Origin: Cephalopachus bancanus
Lineage: Eukaryota; Chordata; Mammalia; Primates; Tarsiidae
Assembly (NCBI GenBank): GCA_027257055.1
Contig: JAPVLO010000133.1
Coordinates: 2,914,001-2,978,000, forward strand
Length of the DNA stretch: 64,000 nucleotides
Direction of reading: 5' to 3'
The first letter of the stretch is position 1. Each line of letters opens with the position of its first letter. A program made the position numbers and the translations under genes. Positions 33,395-45,034 of this stretch are shown here, in pieces. The notes under the pieces are model-generated. The model searched no databases. It was not told the DNA's origin and worked only from the letters and a program-made list of their open reading frames with translations.

Positions 33395-33560
33395 ACCTCA
33401 CAAAAATTAATGTTACGTCCATTTTATAGATCAGGAAATAAAAGTATAAACTTAACCAAGGTATCAACATTTATTGGGGGTAGAGTCAGGATGTAGCCAT
33501 GAGATTTGAACCCAGAGCTCTCTGACTCCAAGGATCATGTTCTCACCACCAAGGCATTAC
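33395..33560 (-). mobile_element. MIR SINE
   Basis: Antisense MIR: 'CCATTTTATAGATCAGGAAA', 'TAACCAAGGTATCAACATTT', 'GAGATTTGAACCCAGAGCTC', 'TGTTCTCACCACCAAGGCAT'. Confidence 0.8.
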
Positions 33561-33799
33561 TCTGTGCCCATAAAAGCTAGACCACTGAATCAGTTATATT
33601 TCATATATGAACTCATCCACTAAATCATGTGTGCCTAGAACAAGAACAATTAATTCAGTGATTTAAGTTTAAGATAACTCTGTCAACTTGATACAACCAA
33701 TTGGTTGCAATTTCCAAAGATAAAGCATTCAGATGATTGCATTTTGTTGGCATTGTTACGGACTTTGGGGACAGAGGAAAATATAATAGTAATAACAGT

Positions 33800-33960
33800 A
33801 AAAAAATTTTTAAGTGACCATTTTCTGCTCTCTTTACTATGTAATTGTGATCCTCACTCGATGCACATTGTATCATTAAATATCTGTGAAGAAGCTATTA
33901 TCAGCATCATTGTACAAATAAGAAACTGAGGCTCACAGATGTCAAAAAAAGGTTGCAGGA
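33800..33960 (-). mobile_element. MIR SINE
   Basis: Antisense MIR: 'TAATTGTGATCCTCACTCG', 'GTACAAATAAGAAACTGAGG' then 'CTCACAGATGTCAAAAAAAG'. Confidence 0.65.
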
Positions 33961-34506
33961 AGAATAAGCTAAATCCTAATTCCTCTAACAGTAAAATAGG
34001 AAAAAAAAAAAGAAGCAGCATACCTCACAGGTTGATATAAAGAGAGGAAAATTGAATAAAATATGCAAAGTGCTAATCACAGGGTTTCCACACTATGTAT
34101 TCAATGAAATAACTTTCCTTTTCCTCTTTGCAGAAATAAATATCTGCCTAGAGAAACTGGGCTTAAACAATCACTCTCCTATGATAATTCATGAAAGGAA
34201 TTAGAAAACAAAGTGTGATGAGAAGTACTTCCTTGTTAGCCTACTCACAGCTTGATTCTCAGTAAAAATCTAGGATATTTAAGTATGACATTTTCTAATA
34301 GAAATATGGTTTTAAGGATCAACCAACTGCTTCCTAAGCATTTCCTCATTCTGTTACTTGTAGATTCTTGCTCTTATATGCGTGCACAAAAATAAGATAA
34401 ATGTACCATTCTATAGATTATCCAGCAGTACACCATGTTATTCCTGGTACCTCAAGACTTTCAGAAAATTCTTTCAATTTAAGAGAGAGAGATACAAAGA
34501 CAGGGT

Positions 34507-34550
<44 letters not shown>

Positions 34551-35388
34551 GACAGAGATCACGTTTCATGTGCTCAAGAGTATCTCATCTGACTAGAAGT
34601 GATTTCTTCCAGATTTCTTCCAAAACGTGGACCTTGACTCCACTGGAACATTTTCTTGGCCAATCTTCCTAACTGCATATATATATATATGAACATTTTA
34701 TTATGTTGCTAACTTCGTTAAGCTGAAGATAAGCAATTAATTTTTTTCTAATCCCAAAAGTGGATGCTTACTCCAGGTCAAGGTGGGAAAATATATTGTA
34801 GTCATACAACAATGAAGTTTACACTACTTTGCGGGTTCCTGCTTAAGGTAAATCAGCCTGAGCTGTTCTCTCATTCTATTGGGACAAAATGTTCTTTTTT
34901 CACATGGTACAAATATTCCAGAAGAATATGAGGTTGTGGAAACAGCCATAAGCAAAATCAATGCACAGGGCAGTCTAACTTATCAGTTACTTTCCTGCTG
35001 CCATTTTCTATGCCAGTGAAGTACAGGAATTAAACCCTACATTTACTCCAGTAGCACTGAAATAACCAGAGCAATAGGTTAAAATCACAAGTGATTTAAA
35101 ACACACTTTTTCCACAGCTGGTACAGAGAGCCTCAGAAGGGAACATTCCTCCAAGAAAGCCAATCATCATCCCCCATGTTATTTGGGGAGTAGCAAATCC
35201 GGTAATATAACCCTGGTGATGATGAAAACATTCTAGTTCAAGGGGCTGCAACCCCTTAGTCACAAATTTGCCCTGCCTCAGGAAGACATTTGGAAAGGTT
35301 GGTGGCTTATTCACCACATAGTGACCCAAGATACGATCCTGAGGGACTGCGGATGACACCAGAAGGTTTGTGCTTTGAAAATGAACTT
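33961..35388. other. Unassigned, with simple repeats
   Basis: No gene. It holds the GA microsatellite and an (AT)n run at 34677-34690. The 96-codon frame at 34382-34672 reads the GA repeat as Arg-Glu units and is an artefact. Confidence 0.45.
34509..34546. repeat. (GA)n microsatellite
   Basis: About 19 GA units with an imperfect start. Polypurine, so it can form triplex or other non-B DNA. Confidence 0.97.
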
Positions 35389-35648
35389 CCCCTGTAATCC
35401 CAGCACTTTGGAAGACTGAGACGAGTTGATTGCCGGAGACCGCGGGTTCGAGACCCACCCGGGCAACTTGGTGAGCCTATGAGCTGGGTGTGGTAGTGCA
35501 CACCTGTAGTTCCGTCTCCTTGGAAGGCTGAGACAGAAGGATCACCAGAGCCCAGCAAGTCGAAGCTGCGGTGGCCAGGAGTGTGCCACTGCACTCCATT
35601 CTGGGCGACAGAGTGAGACACCAACTCAAAAAAAAAAAGAAAAGAAAA
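35389..35648 (+). mobile_element. Alu-type SINE, 5'-truncated and internally deleted
   Basis: Begins at 'CCTGTAATCCCAGCACTTTG', so the first bases of the left arm are missing. After GGCAACTTGGTGAG it jumps to 'CCTATGAGCTGGGTGTGG': the segment that normally carries the ACAATAAATC linker is gone. Ends ACACCAACTC plus A-rich tail. Duplication GAAAATGAACTT at 35377-35388 and 35649-35660 is perfect. Confidence 0.95.
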
Positions 35649-35660
35649 GAAAATGAACTT

Positions 35661-36014
35661 TCCCTGCTCATTCACTCTGATATTTTGAAAGAGTAAAAAG
35701 AAAAGACTTCCTTTTTTTTCTTTCTGTCTCTTCTTCCACTTAGAACTCTGGGCTACAAGGGAAATAATCGATAAATAGAGTTTCCAGCCAAACTTAAGGG
35801 GATAAACTAGTAAATGTTAAGCTTCCGAACATTAAGAAGTCTCATTGTGCGGTTTCAGAACAATTTCCATGTCATTAGCTCTAACTGCTCCCTCCACCAA
35901 TGGGACCGACTCTCAGGAACAGCATGAGCGTAATCATGCTTTCCACTCTCAGGCGTGACAACAACGACGAATGACGGCACCATCTTCTATACGTACAACA
36001 CATTGAAGTCTAGG
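35661..36014. other. Unassigned, locally CpG-rich
   Basis: No named repeat. Bases 35927-35994 hold six CpG (GAGCGTAATC, AGGCGTGAC, AACGACGAATGACGGC, TACGTAC), unusual against the CpG-poor surroundings. No frame or motif assigned. Confidence 0.4.
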
Positions 36015-36145
36015 GAATTCATTTGCCTATCAGTTGATTGTATAAGCCCCATGGAGGCAGGTACCTTGTCTGTTTTGTTTACCATTGTGTCCCCCAAAGC
36101 TTGTCAAAATGCCCAGTTGATAAATGTTTGTTGAATAAGTGATAT
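36015..36145 (+). mobile_element. L2 3' end
   Basis: 'AAGCCCCATGGAGGCAGGTA', 'CCTTGTCTGTTTTGTTTACC', 'GTGTCCCCCAAAGCTTG', 'AAATGTTTGTTGAATAAGTG': L2 3' terminal order. Confidence 0.72.
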
Positions 36146-36164
36146 ATCTAATTTAATCCTCAAA

Positions 36165-36310
36165 AAAGAATATCTCTTAAAATGGATTCTTGGTTCCATT
36201 TGACAGAGGTCAAAACTGAGACTCAGGATCGTAAGCAGTGCACCTAAGGATACACAGCGCTTAAGTGGCTAAGTTAGAAGCCAAAGGAAGGTCTTCTGAA
36301 GCCACATTTA
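36165..36310 (-). mobile_element. MIR SINE
   Basis: Antisense MIR: 'CCATTTGACAGAGGTCAAAA', 'CTGAGACTCAGGATCGTAAG', 'ACACAGCGCTTAAGTGGC'. Confidence 0.7.
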
Positions 36311-36339
36311 GCATTCACCACCCCTCATGCTGCCAAATT

Positions 36340-39300
36340 TGGTAAGATGGGCATCTTGGATGAAACAAGTAACAAAATTAACACGTCAAAACGTAGGAAT
36401 AACTATACTTCTGAAAAGAACAACAAAAGAAAAAAATCTAAAATTCTAAGGTCAGATCACAATAAAAGTGCAGTAAAGAGTCAAGCTCAAAAGATTGGTC
36501 ATTATTAATCAAATTATAGATCAACCCCAATAGCCGCATATTTCCTTGTTCTTGCACTCAAGAGACCCTTTTGTAAAACATTCACAGAAAAAGATCGATA
36601 CCTCTCTGGAGGTAAGTGGCATAAATTATGTCTCAACATATACACCACAGGAGTTTTACTGTGTGTTGTATACAGTAATTGCATTTTATAGATGGCTGTG
36701 GAAAGCTTCAGTCCTCATTGATTTTGATCATAAACTAAAAGGCGACAAAAAGAAAAGAACAGCACTTTAGATGAAGTCAGTCAACTGAAGCTGCAAAAGA
36801 AAATGAAAATTTGGCATGCTGAATGTGATCAATTCATGTTTCTTGGAAAATGAATGTAGATATTTCAGTGCTTTCATTATGAGCTGGTAGCAAGACTTGA
36901 AAAGTACTGTGAGAATCCCTGTTCGTCTAATAGCCCGTGGTGGTACCTATCAGCAGAATTTAAGAGGACAGAAAACCAGCCTCAACTACAGCCCTTTCCA
37001 ACTCTCCACGTTGCAAATACCATCAGCAAGGCTTATGAGCCACATTAACTGAATATTTGTGTTTTTATTATTGCATTGAATGTGTCTTTAAGATCTACAG
37101 TCAAAATCAAATGGAGACTGTGATGTAATCTGGGATCATCAATATGTCGCTAGCATTTCTGAATTCCAGAAGCATATTTTTCAAGTGTTACTGTCTTGAT
37201 TTCCTTCATTTCTTCATGCCCTTCACAGCAAGCAATTCTGAAGGGATGTTAATGCAGCATAACAACTCTTTACCCTTTATTCAAGGCCAATTTTGCAATA
37301 TGGGCGAAATGATTGGAAATGGAGTCCTGAAAACGCTGAAACCATCTGTCAGGGACTCAGTTAAGAAGATCCACACTGTTTCACAGCCAAGGATGGGGAT
37401 AAATTATGCCGGGCTGGAAATGTCCAAAGCAAGCAGATTCCCATTCAAGCTTATTAGGATAAATTACAATTTTTATTATTCATTGTCCTGGTAAACTCAT
37501 ACTTTCAGATGATAGTAAGCCACAAGTGACACCAATGAGAAAGAAGGCAAATGGTGAGCATTAGCAAAATAAAAAAGTTTTTTAATAGTAAATAATAACC
37601 AAAAGTGTCAGTCAAAGAAAACACAAACTTCTGCCAAAATGTCTGTAGACCTATTTACATTCATAGACACAATCCAATGAAATGATCTTGTGCATTTTGT
37701 AAAATAATTGTTAATATTTAATCACAAACTCCAGATATACTTGGCTAATATTTACTCATTAAATGTATTTGGTAAAATATCAAAGAGCTAGAGGATGGGA
37801 TTGTTGTGATTAAATTACACAACTTGGGATATCAAGCTTTAGAATCAGTTAAATACTTTGTCTCCTTCCTCCCTTAAATACTTATTTCCATTTTTAAACT
37901 ATTCACATTTCACATAGACAACAGTAGTTCTCACATTTTATAACACAGATTTTTATACTAGTCAACAGTGATAGTCAAAATATTCCCACAAGTGTTGGAA
38001 CCAATCTGCTTCACCGGAAGCAAAGCTATACCCAGTTTTAAGTGTAGTGCCACACAAAATGAATACCACTTCCACATCCTCTGACTCGGAGAAGGTTAAA
38101 TGCAAATGAAAAATACATTACTTTCTGTAAAGTACCAAGTAAACAGTTACAAGTTGCAATCAGTGAATTAAACGCGTTAGAAAAACAGCTTGTGTTTCTG
38201 TAACTATAAGCACAGTTATCCTTCTCCCACTCTCCAGACCTCCTGCTAAAACACTGGAATACTTGAATTAAAAAGTTAGTCCAGTCATTTCTTTACTAAT
38301 TAGATTATCATGCACACATTCTTTTAATCTCTCCTGTGTTTTTAAAAATTAATCTGAAGTACTGCCAGAGTGATCTGGCTAATTTCCCTCTGACATTCAT
38401 AAAAGCCTTTTTTATTAACAAAAATTATTTGAATATTTGCTATGGAGAATTGTGGAATTTGAATGTACAAATCTAGCAAATGCTTTGAGAGAAATGTCCC
38501 AAAGCATAAGACTAAGTCAGTAGGATACTGAGGGGGACCCTGTCAAGGTTGGGGCTCAGGAATGCAAGTCTTTGGCTTTCCCAATGAAGATTCAACAGAA
38601 CTTGAGAGCTGGAAAAACCAAGATATAGGCTCAAGAGAATAAAATGTGCTTTGGCTTAATGAAGTCAAGGACCCAGTTACCTTGAACCAGGCTGTCAGAC
38701 CACAACATGACCCAGCAAAACTATTGCGATTCAGAGAAATCCTCCTGAGCCAACTATTAAACCCTGAACCCAGAGAAGATTTGAATTTATAGGTGGAGAC
38801 TTAGTCCAGCCAAGGAAATTGGGGATATATTGCGGCAGATTCTCTCAACAAGCCACTCATAATACCAATAAGCCACAAATCTAAGTGGCTTTGTCAAATA
38901 GAATGCCAAGGTAGAAATCTTGAGCTTTTCTTCCTAAATCAGGGGTTCCTGGTATTTAACAAACAATTACTTTCATAGGGGCCAATGTTAACTAGGAGAC
39001 GGCTCAGTCTGCACAGTCCAGGGACTCGCAGGTAAATCAACCATTCAATTATATTAACAGCACAACCCCCTCAGCTGTTAGCCACAGGCAGACATCCAGG
39101 GGTACTGAGGACATGAAATGTGGGCATGGCTCTAAACTGCCCAAGTGCAGGACGTGGCATATCATATATACTCAATCAATTGTAGTTACTATTTTTTTCA
39201 TTCGTTTTGGTCATTAATGGTTTCATGCTCTGAAATATGTCACCAGAATTGTCTGGAACTAGAACAGATGATTCAATGATGTCATAAAAACTCAAACACT

Positions 39301-39660
39301 CTCGGATGAAGAAGGGTGCTCTTCCTTATGGGAAGGCCATGCTCTTTCCAGAGGATCCAGGTGGAACACTGAAGGAGGAAGAGGACCTCCTCACATCTCA
39401 GCTCTGACAGTAAAGCTATCAGTCACTTGAAACCTTCTCAAGGCAGGAATCCTGTATACACATCCCCCTCTTTCAGAGCTCTATACCTGACGATTTGCAA
39501 ATGTAATAACCCAAATTATATGCCTCTGAAAGGTTTGAGTCTGAAGACTCTTCAATCAAAACCAATGTTGAGACATTAGGAAGACTTACTACAAGATTCA
39601 AAACAGAGTTGTCGAGGATCAGTAAGCTGCTCAAAGATAAAGTTGACAGTTGCAAAACCA
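36340..39660. other. Repeat-poor block, possible constrained non-coding DNA
   Basis: About 3.3 kb in which I recognise no Alu, L1 or LTR, and at most a weak MIR/L2 tail near 39140-39190. It has many homeobox-type cores (ACTAATTAGATTATCATG at about 38299, AAAAATTAATCTG at about 38344) and an octamer ATGCAAAT at 38100-38107. The 116-codon frame at 37144-37494 has no domain. Regulatory function is inference. Confidence 0.35.
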
Positions 39661-39684
39661 TCATCTTAGGACCTACAGCATTCA

Positions 39685-39865
39685 CTATTATTTATTGAGC
39701 TCGTACTGTCTGCCAGAAACTGGACACCGTACATTATTTCATTTAGCCCTCAGAACCTTTGCTGTGAGTCCTGCCATCGTGCCCGTTTGCAGAAGAGGAA
39801 ATTCAGTCTGGACTTATTTATCCCAGGTCCCACAGCTAGCAGGTGATAGACCTAGGTTGGAGACA
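39685..39865 (-). mobile_element. MIR SINE
   Basis: Antisense MIR: 'TTATTTATTGAGCTCGTACT', 'TTTCATTTAGCCCTCAGAAC', 'GCAGAAGAGGAAATTCAG', 'GTCCCACAGCTAGCAGGTGA'. Confidence 0.88.
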
Positions 39866-40267
39866 CCTATGTGAAAGGAAATGGAAGGAGTAAGTCCTCT
39901 ATTAACCTTCAGAAGACAGAAAAAATACAAATTAGAATAAAAGGCACAAAATAAAATTCCAACTATGTAACTTCTCGTAACACCATAAGTGGCCACAGTT
40001 GGAAGAAAGAATTAAAAAACTCAAAGAGACAGGAGACCAGGTTTCAATCATTTTGCATTCTTTAGCAAGATTCACTTTGTGCTCTGGGGGAAATTACTTT
40101 ATCCATTTAATCTCTAGGGCTCACCAGTCATCATATGGCAGAATGTCATAAGTATTAAAAGGGGGAAAATCTTTACTTTTTTTGAAGATTGCTGTCACAA
40201 TCAACGTATGGTTTATAAACTAATAGGTCACATTGTTGTAGCACAGAGATATGTAACATGTAATATA
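39866..40267. other. Unassigned sequence
   Basis: No gene or named repeat. The right end holds the TA target of the mariner. Confidence 0.4.
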
Positions 40268-40496
40268 TAGGAGGTGCCAAAAAATGTATACACATTAAAA
40301 GTATGATGTTTGCTCAAAAGATGGCATTAATCAAATGAATGCTAGTGTCACCGTGCGACAGGCAGGACCATCAAAGAAAATGGCAGAAGCACAGTTGCGC
40401 GAACGTCACATTGCTACCATAACTTAATTCAACTTCCAAAAAGTAATACATAGATAACATTTCTTAAAATGTGTATACATTTTCTGGCATCCCTTG
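40268..40496. mobile_element. Mariner deletion derivative (229 bp, Hsmar2-like ends)
   Basis: Both ends carry a roughly 30-bp terminal inverted repeat, clearest as AAAATGTATACACATT on the left and AATGTGTATACATTTT on the right, each next to a GGTGCC/GGCATC block. TA dinucleotides flank it (40266-40267 and 40497-40498), the mariner target duplication. Only about 165 bp lie between the inverted repeats, too short for a transposase (about 340 codons). The end sequence recalls primate Hsmar2 (irritans group); that family name is from memory. Confidence 0.8.
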
Positions 40497-40754
40497 TATT
40501 TACAAGGCAGCATAGCATGGAATGGCAAGAAAAGAAGCAAAAGGGTAAAAGTCCCTACTGTAGGCTGATGCCGTCCATACGGTGTTTTCATGAGTTCTGT
40601 AAGTTAGATAATTGTCCTACCATTAAACAAATGAATAATAGGAATGATGGAGTTAAAATAATGAGTAAAGGGTTTGCCCTAAACTGGTTTATAATCCAGT
40701 GGCAGAGCCTGATAAGTAGCTAATCCCACCTAGCCATAACTGATGACCTCTGGA
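40497..40754. other. Unassigned sequence
   Basis: No gene or named repeat. The 84-codon frame 40469-40723 begins inside the mariner end and has no domain. Confidence 0.4.
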
Positions 40755-40935
40755 AACCTTGTAAGAGTGCTTATCATTTTTTAACATGTTATTTCATGTG
40801 ACCCTTAAAATTCTTCAGATGAGAAAATTTGGTTTGGGAAGTTTAAGTGTCTTACTCAGGCCAGGTGTTGAAAGAGGGACTCAGAACACATCTTCTAATA
40901 TTAAACTCTGAGTCCTTCCCATCACCCCACACTAT
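40755..40935 (-). mobile_element. MIR SINE
   Basis: Antisense MIR: 'TTATTTCATGTGACCCTTAA', 'CTTCAGATGAGAAAATTTGG', 'TTACTCAGGCCAGGTGTTG', then a decayed tRNA-like part. Confidence 0.62.
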
Positions 40936-41064
40936 CTTAATGTCCCACAGTCTCACTCAAAATGGAGATGTCTTCCTTGTTAAGTGAATTCCAAAGTTTT
41001 ATTATCTAAGACTTTCTATATCAATTAGAGTTACCTATTTCAGTGCAAACTGGTGAATAAAGTT

Positions 41065-41910
41065 AAGAAAAAAGACTTCTATTTCTTTAAGATACTTAAA
41101 AATCTTCCACAGTGATTTTTTTAAAAAAAGTGTTCCCTTTTCTCCACACCCTCTCCAGCAACTGTTATTTTTTGAGTTATTGATAATTGCCCTTCTGACT
41201 GGAGTTAGGTGGTATCTCAGTGTGGTTTTGATTTGCATCTCCTTGATGATTAGTGAGGTCGAACATTTCTTCATGTGTCTGTTGGCTGCTCAGATGTCTT
41301 CCTTTGAGAAGTGTCTGTTCATATCTTTTGCCCACTTTATAATGAAGTCGTATGTTTTTTTCTTTTCAGCACATTTGAGTTCCTTGTAGATCCAAGATGT
41401 TAAGCCCTTGTCGGACCTGGAGTTGGCAAATACTTTTTCCCAGTCTGAAGAACTCAAATCACTCTATGAAAAAGATACCTGCACACGTATGCAAGAACCT
41501 GGAATCAACCATGCTGTCCATCAAAAGAGGACTGGATTTTTAAAATGTGGTACATATACACGATGGAATACTACACAGCCATAAAAAAGAACAAAATCAT
41601 GAATTTCGCAGCAACCTGGATGGAACTAGAGTCTATAATACTGAGTGACCTCTCACAGAAACAAAGATCTGAGTATCACATGTTCTCACTCATATAGTGG
41701 ACCTTGAAAATCTATCGTAATACTATAAGAAAAGGATTGACAGTGGTGGGAAACTATGGGGGGAGAAGGGAGGTGGGATTAACGGTAGTAAATATCTGTC
41801 TGGGGACGGGGAGACACCCCTTATCAACAAGGGTCCCTGAACGAAACATATTTGTATACCTAACCCTTAACTGTACCCCACAATACCAAAATAAAAAATA
41901 TTGATTAATA
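41065..41910 (+). mobile_element. L1 with 5' inversion (twin priming)
   Basis: Bases 41065-41447 are antisense ORF2 C-terminal sequence ('CTCCACACCCTCTCCAGCAA', 'TTTTGATTTGCATCTCCTTG', 'GAAGTGTCTGTTCATATC'). From 41448 the same element continues in sense ('TGCACACGTATGCAAGAACC', 'GGAATACTACACAGCCATAA') to a 3' UTR with two G-rich units and 'CCTAACCCTTAACTGTACCC'. The reverse 79-codon frame at 41035-41274 is an ORF2 remnant. A short AGAGT(T)ACC match flanks it (about 41026 and 41920). Confidence 0.92.
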
Positions 41911-42089
41911 AAAAAAAATAGAGTACCAATTCATAAGTAGTATGGAGGCAGAGTGATCAAATGGAAGGGCAAGAGAGAAGCTAGCTAATGATGGATCTGC
42001 CATAATGAAGGTCAACGAGCTGATGACTTATTGAGGAGAAAGACAAGGAAACTAGTAACTGTGGGATACACTATATGCTAAGCAGATTA
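41911..42089. other. Unassigned sequence
   Basis: Short stretch between L1 and L2. No gene seen. Confidence 0.4.
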
Positions 42090-42560
42090 CATATTCACTC
42101 AACAAATATTTACTGAGTAACTATCATGCCAGGTATTCTGCTAGGCTCTCAGTATGCAATGATAAATGAAAAAAAGCATAGCCCCCTGTTCTCATGTGCA
42201 TAATGTCTTGTCGTGGAAAATAGACATTAAACAAATAATCCCATAAATAAATATAAATTCATAATCATAAGGATATGAGCAAGAAACAATACAAAGCTTG
42301 TAATTTAAATAAATTGAGGGGGTTCTGAAAGGCTTAACCAAGGGAATTATATTTTATCTAAGAAAGGAAGGACGAATAGGAATTAACCAGATCAAGAATG
42401 ATGAGAAAGCCTATCCAGATAGAGATAACTGCATACAAAAATTCCTGAGGTCAGAAAGAGCCTTGTGTATGCCAGGAACTGAAAGAAAGAAAGATAGTGA
42501 AGGCAAAACATTGCAAATAAGGGTGGAATAGCACGAGAAGAGTTTGAGACACAGGCGGGA
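42090..42560 (-). mobile_element. L2-like LINE, antisense
   Basis: 'CAACAAATATTTACTGAGTA', 'GCCAGGTATTCTGCTAGGC', 'CTGTTCTCATGTGCATAATG', 'ACATTAAACAAATAATC', then 'GAATAGGAATTAACCAGATC' and 'CTGAGGTCAGAAAGAGCCTT': the usual order of the L2 3' region in reverse. Diverged. Confidence 0.55.
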
Positions 42561-42599
42561 TGGCTAGCTCAGTATAGGATATATGTATTGTCTCAGTCA

Positions 42600-42710
42600 A
42601 CCTACTAGCTAGGTCTTTACAATGCCTGTCTTACAGATGAGGAAAGAAAGATTCAGAAAAGCTAAACAACTTGTCTGAGTTCACACCGCTGGTCGACGGG
42701 AAACTGCAGA
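42600..42710 (-). mobile_element. MIR SINE fragment
   Basis: Antisense MIR core: 'GTCTTACAGATGAGGAAAGA', 'TAAACAACTTGTCTGAGTTC', 'ACACCGCTGGTCGACGGGAA'. Confidence 0.7.
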
Positions 42711-44629
42711 CTTATTAAAAGAACAATGAATTTTTTAAGGAAATACTCCTTTCCTTCCAGATAATTCCTCCAGTGAGGGAGTACACCAGCACAAGCCAGC
42801 CTCTCTCTGTTCCTGCAGAAGAAACAAATTCATCCTATGAACGAGTGAAATGGGCTGTTGGTTGGGACCTAGACTCTACTTCCTCTCCTTCTCTTCCTTC
42901 AAAACCACACTCTGCTCAGCTCCGCCTTGTCTGATATGAGTGGTGTGATGCCATTGTATCACTTATGGCTTATGATGTATGGGAATTCTGCTGAATTCTT
43001 CCTTCAGACAAAGGGAATCTACTTGCAAGCTAATAAAAGTTACAGTCTCCAAAATCAATTTGGTCAGAAATAAAGAACTTTTGGGCTCATCTTTCTAAGA
43101 TCTCTCAACTGGTTCAAACGCAGGCGGGGAAAAAGTGGTATTTATGAGATATCTCAAATCTCATCATGTATGTATATTTAAACATCTAAAGCGTAACTCT
43201 TTCTCTAGGCATTTTATCCTAATGAATCAGGCTGGAAAGGTTGAAACTGACTTTAATAATCAAAGTCAATGCTAGGTGAATACCAATGATGTTGAAACCA
43301 CAAATGGCTCTTGAAACAGCTGTTCTTGTTTTTATGACATTGAATTGAGCTTATCAATTCTAGCTTCCTCTTCATTTTCACAGAAGCTTCTAATCAATAC
43401 CTGAATCCAAAATGTTCTCTTCAGGAAAATAATTTGTAATCATTACCTCCTGTACTCTATCTCTGATGTATCCCTTGAAGAATATTAGCCTAAGATTGAA
43501 AAAAAGTGTGTTTTTTTAAATACTATATTTTAAAATGGTTTGCCAAATGAGAAGTTAAGTCATTTGAGCCCTTTCTCTCACATCTCCAAAATACTACCCA
43601 TCTAGCCTTTCCCAGCTCCACTTCTACCCACCTCCTGAAAGAAAATGTGATCTCCTGGGTCCTGGAGAAGAACAGGATAGTTCTTTTGTGCCAACCTTCT
43701 GTGGAGTGACAGGAAGCTTTGAGAAATTGGAAGCTCCTCTCAGAGAAACTCCCAAGATCTCCATGAACAAGACATTCTGGAGGATGAGTTGACAGATTTT
43801 TGTTTTTGTTTTTGTTTTTAGCTCAGTCTGGCTTCAGTTTGGGTGTTGGTGTTCTAACAAGCATACTTTATGTCACCATTACCTCGTCTTGTTGTTTTTT
43901 TTTTTCCTTTAGTCAGACGCTTACATATTTCGAAAATTACTTAGGTGATATAGTATAGAATAAGAGAGCTAAAATGTCATTGTTGGAATTTGATCCATTA
44001 CTGAATCATGCAGTATTTTTCCTGGATAAAAAAAGAAAGGGTCATTATTTTTATTGAAGGAAAGAAGAAAATTAAATACACCTTCATATGTTCATTTTCC
44101 TATTATTACTCCAAAAAAATGACAACTTATTGGAGACTTTTTTCATCTTTTTTTTTAAAGAAAGCTCAGTTTCATGAAATTTATTCAACCAAGTGCAGGA
44201 AAAATAACCCGAAAGAAGTTTCAGAAGTGGTTATGTTGTATACAAGTTTTAACAGTGGAGGGGATAATTTCATTCTACTCACTGATATAACTCCTAGGAT
44301 TTATAAAAATGTATTATTTAAAAATCTAACTTTTTTCTTATTTTTCTTAAAAAGAAAATTCAAGTACTTTGCAAGAATTCCATCTGGAGCCAAAACACAT
44401 GCCTTGACAGCTGCCATCATGGACCCTCTGTCTCAGACATTGTCACCATCAGGCTTTATAATGCACACCTGGACAAACTACAGTAAATGAAGCAGACCAA
44501 ATACTTCATGTGCAAAAATCAAACTAGTCTGCTTTACCAATCCTCAAAACCCTAACAAAATCTTGATATGTAAAGCCCAATCTCTAGAGTTCCAATGGTG
44601 ATTTGTTGAGCACAACTCAAAAATGACTA
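42711..44629. other. Unassigned sequence
   Basis: About 1.9 kb with no named repeat. It contains TTTTTG-type (43799-43820) and T-rich runs. The 160-codon frame at 44008-44490 is Lys/Phe/Ile-rich from AT-rich DNA and has no domain, so I do not call it a gene. Confidence 0.4.
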
Positions 44630-44740
44630 TGATAGTGTGAGATCCTTGAGGTAGGGCTGCATTCTGGTGACCCTGGTAACCCAGTATCGGTGTCATACCT
44701 GGCACATAGAAGGCACTAAACACATTTCTGTACACATGAT
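44630..44740 (+). mobile_element. L2 or MIR 3' end
   Basis: 'GATCCTTGAGGTAGGGCTGC', a decayed 'TAACCCAGTATCGG', 'CATACCTGGCACATAGAAGG' and 'CACTAAACACATTTCTG' follow L2 3' order. Confidence 0.65.
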
Positions 44741-45034
44741 TTGTTGCAGGCAGAGCATATGCGGGATTCAAAACAATGAAACAGATGGCTTCAAAGACAA
44801 GAGTGTAAGAAACATTTCTGATGTCCTCTACAGTCTACTTCTTAAACAAAAGCAAAAGAATGGGTATGTAAACTACTCCAGTTGTTAGCCCTGCTTTCAT
44901 GGGGATGGTTATAAATTTCCAGTTGTTTCCACCATATAAAAAGAAAGTTGATCAAGACAATGAGAGATTAGTCTTCCTTGTTCACTTAGCATCTTAAAAT
45001 GTTAAAGCTTGAATAGGCCAAGGAGACTATTTGG
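44741..45034. other. Unassigned sequence
   Basis: No gene or named repeat. Confidence 0.4.

Noticed and set aside
34509..34546. Coding Arg-Glu repeat in the frame at 34382-34672
   Set aside because: It is a GA microsatellite.
37144..37494. 116-codon frame inside the repeat-poor block
   Set aside because: No recognisable domain. The block may be constrained, but nothing shows that it is coding.
44008..44490. 160-codon open frame
   Set aside because: Composition is that of AT-rich DNA (Lys, Phe, Ile rich), with no domain and no exon borders.
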